This document shows, piece after piece, positions 60,137-64,000 of a stretch of DNA of 64,000 bases. The DNA comes from Phorcus lineatus (taxonomy: Eukaryota; Mollusca; Gastropoda; Trochida; Trochidae), in NCBI GenBank assembly GCA_921293015.1, contig OV121081.1:46153877-46217876 (forward strand), read 5' to 3'. Numbering within the stretch: the first letter of the stretch is position 1; each line of letters begins with the position of its first letter. The notes beneath the pieces are model-generated. The model saw only the letters and a program-made list of their open reading frames with translations, was not told the DNA's origin and ran no database searches. A program made the translations under genes and the position numbers.

Positions 60137-63100
60137 CTATGCTTTTGCTGCTGTCAAACTCGGAGTGTCTGTTTTTGGAGCTTCCAGCTGCTTGCCCAGG
60201 TACTCCCTGAAAGAAAGAGGAAAAGGTGTAAAAAATAACAAACGAATAAAAAGGGACATGTATTATAAGAAATTGAAAAGTCTCAACTATGATCAACATC
60301 AAACCTAGTTCTCTGGCCTAGTGTCAATATTAGCCTCGTGCTTTTAACTATAATAGTTCAGCAAAGGCAGTCATGTTTGGCATTTCCTTTCTCTTTGCTT
60401 TATCAAACCCCTTTTATCCTTATATTGATGAATATGCATAGCAAAGGCAATATCATTAACTTGTTTGAACAGAATATATATACATATATATCTACTTTGT
60501 TTTCAAATCATGAGAGAGGCTGATTTACAGGAAATAATCAATGAATCGACTAATGGGTTAGAGACAGCATGTCCAGACTGGTCCAGAACTTGAAGGAAAA
60601 GGGATAATAAGGATTAGCCGTAAAGATCTGAAGATCAGAAATTATTTTGATGAGATTTTGGGAATCTGTAGAGGAGACCTACCAGTTGTGGACCATGAGC
60701 TTCTGTACAGCGATGAGCGCCTCGTATCTGACGTTGGGGTCCTCGTGACTGAGGTACTGCATCACAATGTGCTTGGCTCCGAGCTGTTCTATCACGCTGC
60801 AAACAGAAGGTCATATAAAATATGAGAAGCCGGCATTACTGAGTAAATATTTTCAAAATTAACAGAAATACCAATAAGCTTTGATACCATCCTCAAATGA
60901 TCTTGTGAAACAGACATTACCCAAATACACTTTTTAATTGATTTGGTGATACATAAACTGTATGGAAAAAAATTCAGTCATTTGCTGTGAGATGAGAATA
61001 AAAGTAAATGGTGTTACTTGTATACCATGTGAAAGATGAATTCTTGTCCAAAATAGTCATCAACTTTGTATTAATAAATCAGGAAATGTTGATTTTCAGA
61101 GCAATAACCATTTACAGCTTCTTTTAATCATATCACTTTATACTTACTTTTTGCCTCGAGGGTAGTAACGAACATATTCCCCAACATCATGAGCAGCAAC
61201 TGACAGAATTAAAGGATCCTTACTGGTTTCCAACAGTCGCACCAGGATCCTGTGAGAAAGAAAACTTTGTTCAATTGTTTTTGAGAGGTGTCATATCAAA
61301 CAAACTTTGGCTGGTATCTCTACTTGTCTCAGTAAGTTAGTGAAAAAAGATCAGAGAAATCACGCTACAATTTAAGAGATTACAGCTTGTTGAATAAACA
61401 AGAATGAAAATAAAGATAAAGTGTGTCTTCATTTTACCCATTGAATTTCTGTGAATTTTCCATACCTCCTTTGGCTCAAATACAACTTATGATCGTAAAT
61501 ATTTACGAATTCCACAATTCTTACTCAAGAAAAAAATTCCATAATATGTTTGTTCAATGGCTTATCAACGCTTTGAAGGGTGAATTTAAACTGGTATAAA
61601 TGTCGGAGCTTGTCAACATCATCTTTACAAATATACAATCATGAGTCATAATTCAATCTTTTAAGCACAGCAGCACAGTTAAATCATACATATGTAAAAA
61701 TTCAAAACACTTCATCCGATGTATTTACTTGAGAAGCTCGTAGCTCTTCTCGTTGAGTCTGATGGCGTTCTCCCTCCAGAATCTGTCCGACTTGTGAACC
61801 GGACTCCACTCCAGCCGACCTGACTTCACCTCTGTGGAGTACTCGTCAAACGAACTGATTAGAAAATGTGTACATTTCAGAGTAAACAATTCATGAAGTC
61901 AAAAGTATTTGATCTCTTTTTGTGCTGTATAAACAAGCACATCAAGCTAAAAAGAAAACAGACATGAGATATTGAACTGCCACCCTGACCTCACCTTCAA
62001 CGAGTGCTTTTTAAACAAACTGATCCATTAACATGTGCACTTGAGAATAAATAACTTAAGAACTATGTATGTTGATTGTTGTACATATACTTAGTAATAT
62101 CACTTCAGTCACTTCAAATCAAAATTAATATTTTCATACAACTAGAAATAGTACACCTATTAGGGAAACTGACTTCTAAAATTTCACTTAACATTCATAT
62201 AGAGGCAAACTATAGTGAATAATTGTTATTAATTTTTTTTTTTGTAATTGTAATTTGATTTGATAGTTCAAACATGTTTTAACAATGATATACGAAGAGA
62301 CAAAAACAATTTGGTAATTCCTTATTTTATATTATTTCTCAAAAAATCAAACAAGCCTGGAGCACATTTCAGTGGAAGATGTCCTATATCTTACTAGTAA
62401 AGTCTTACCTAAGATCTGCCACTGATCTCTGCAGCTTGTCGTTGAGGTATTGTAGATCATCCACGATATCCTGATCATCAAACTTACGTCCCTCCAGGAG
62501 CTCCAGCTGTTTGAGCACCTTGCACTGCACCATGGAGAGGGCGTGGTCCTGGATGATCTCTCGGTCCTCTGGCTTCTCCAGTAGGTTCTAAACAAACAAG
62601 GAAGATAATTAACATTTTTAAGCTCTTAGGGTTACGACAGCCTTAGGCCAATGTTATATGTTGTATCTACAATCTCCTAGCACTACAAAACTTTTTAAAA
62701 AAGTCATAGACCTGTATTTTTTAAGCATTCTTAGTGGTAAGTCAAACTGTGACCAAAAAAGAAGACTTCGTCTATACTCACCCTGAAAGTAGCAAGGATG
62801 ATCCTGGTAACTTTCTCCTTCACGGACTCACTGAGGATGTCCGATAGGATCGGGATAATGTTGTACCTGCAGACAGAAAAATAGGTAGGACTTCAGCAAA
62901 ATGTTCAAATTGATTATATTAGTTGAGGTAAGATAGCTATGGGATCACACTGTCATTGAACTTGTTTGGGTCAAGATCGTGAAAATTCAAACCCTACCTT
63001 CGAGGTGAGTGAGGTGAGTTGGTGTTTAACGCTGCTTTCAAGATTATTTTACTTATATCGCGGCTGCTAGTATTATTGCAGGGAGAAAGCCCGCAACACT

Positions 63101-63664
63101 ATTGTGGCTATGTATTGCGGTGAAACCTGCGAGCATCGGCTGGAACTAGCGAACCATGGGTGCCCTACCTTCGAAAATCAGGAAACAAATGCCGGCACTG
63201 ACTGTACCAAAAAGGCATCCACTCAACCCCTGGGTCTCCATAATATCATTGTCACAAATTTACTCATTTGGTAAATTTTCAATTAAAATTTTTTATAAGA
63301 ATTTAAAGTGTGCACATATTTCACATTCAATATTCATGTTATCAATGCTATTAAATTTTATACATTTTTTTTCCCCTTTTACTTTCTTAATATAATACAT
63401 ATTTTTGAGAAAGTTTTGTTGTGATTGTATATCGTACATTGATGCACTTATGATTCTGTTCCAAATGGAAAACTTAGGCCTTCCTCACTATTATTGAACA
63501 AATGGTCAAATGTACAATTTCACCCCAAATGTGATTATAAGAGGATTACGAACTTGTTCATGCGCTCAGCGAGAGTGCTGTTGAAGGTGAGGCACCACAG
63601 ACAGAAGGTGAGCTGGTACTGGATCTGGAACCCGACTTTACTACCCGCCAGCACAGACATGATC
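60137..63664 (-). CDS. ATP6V1H: V-type proton ATPase subunit H, C-terminal 261 residues (5' truncated by window)
   Basis: Seven exons join in frame: 63554-63664, 62782-62866, 62409-62587, 61729-61854, 61148-61249, 60683-60796 and 60137-60206 (TAG at 60139-60137). Recognisable stretches are '[10 protein letters not shown]', '[15 protein letters not shown]', '[11 protein letters not shown]', '[15 protein letters not shown]' and 'LMVHNWEYLGKQL', all diagnostic of subunit H (Vma13). Subunit H is in the cytosolic V1 sector and is needed for proton pumping into endosomes, lysosomes and vesicles. It also silences ATP hydrolysis of free V1. All introns are GT-AG. The frame starts in phase 2 at 63664, so upstream exons exist beyond the window. 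I did not find them between 63665 and 64000. Confidence 0.95.
63003..63168 (+). mobile_element. Short interspersed repeat family R3, fullest copy
   Basis: Begins 'gtgaggtgagttggtgttta', then 'acgctgctttcaagatt', 'atatcgcggctgctagtatt', 'gcagggagaaagcccg', 'tgcggtgaaacctgcgagca' and 'aactagcgaaccatgggtg'. Other copies: 31786-31960, 46925-47096 (reversed), and a 5' piece at 11718-11765. It sits in a V-ATPase subunit H intron. I see no A or B box, so the class is uncertain. Confidence 0.82.
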
Positions 63665-64000
63665 CTGTCACAGAGAGATACAATGTTACCGTTGATAGGC
63701 TTCGGCTCATGCATGTATATACAATGCATAAACCATTAGATGGAATCATGAATTTTACCACAGAAATTAGCATTAAAGAGCTTATAGAATGAGTTTACAT
63801 TTTCGGGAGATTGATAATTGAAGAATTATTAACTTAAAAAATTATTAAATAAGAATGATCCAAGGAGGTTATTGTGTGGTTCTAGCTGTTAAATGTTAAT
63901 CATATTTGAAGAGAATTTGGACTTTATCTGCATTGACCCTGAATCAAAACAAAAAACACTTAAACATTGCCACTTGCCTGTAGATTCAGGGTTAGTCAAA
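63665..64000. other. Intron of V-ATPase subunit H, no exon identified
   Basis: AT-rich sequence upstream of the 63554-63664 exon. I see no stretch encoding the conserved subunit H residues expected before '[10 protein letters not shown]'. The preceding exon is presumably outside the window. Confidence 0.55.

Noticed and set aside
63960-64000. Possible further V-ATPase H exon at the window edge
   Set aside because: The reverse strand is open but would need a GC donor ('ggcaagt'), and the residues do not match the conserved region expected before the 63664 acceptor.

Overview
This window is animal nuclear DNA. It is AT-rich and intron-rich, with no operons or Shine-Dalgarno sites. Coding exons are short islands with GT/AG borders in kilobases of repeat-filled non-coding sequence. 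A metazoan V-ATPase subunit H, IgGFc-binding/ShKT secreted proteins, a multi-CUB receptor and abundant tRNA-derived and fold-back repeats suggest a lophotrochozoan, most likely a gastropod mollusc. The species call is inference. A repeat beginning near 'gtgaggtgagttggtgtttaacgc' occurs several times and resembles repeats I associate with gastropods.

Layout. (1) 1-6282 has no host gene, but holds a complete, dead mariner element with both terminal inverted repeats (3695-4994). (2) 6283-17486, minus strand: two tandem paralogues of an NaGLT1/MFSD4-like major facilitator transporter. Both have a middle exon of exactly 286 nt. The second paralogue has a recognisable first exon; the first does not. 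(3) 17487-24307 is gene-free and rich in repeats. (4) 24308-43531, minus strand: a 20-exon gene reconstructed end to end with consistent intron phases. It encodes an 861-residue membrane protein with signal peptide, six CUB domains, one transmembrane helix and a cytoplasmic tail with two PPPPY motifs. Its introns carry several long hairpin elements, a TIR element packed with palindromic CTAATTAG units, minisatellites and a LINE remnant. (5) 47829-50939 (minus) and 53871-57823 (plus): a head-to-head pair of secreted proteins with an IgGFc-binding-like region and a C-terminal ShKT-like domain, 518 and 517 residues, with the same four-exon structure. (6) 60137-63664, minus strand: the seven C-terminal coding exons of V-ATPase subunit H. 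Its 5' part lies beyond the window.

The genes do not form one pathway. The CUB receptor and the secreted IgGFc/ShKT pair both look like extracellular recognition or epithelial-surface proteins. The transporter pair and V-ATPase H are membrane transport functions. The most unusual signals are the 608-bp TIR element filled with about 25 palindromic homeodomain-like sites, the density of long near-perfect hairpins (two with target-site duplications), and the patchwork identity of the inverted IgGFc/ShKT pair, which suggests gene conversion. All exon joins come from reading splice sites, reading frames and paralogue comparison by eye, not from transcripts.
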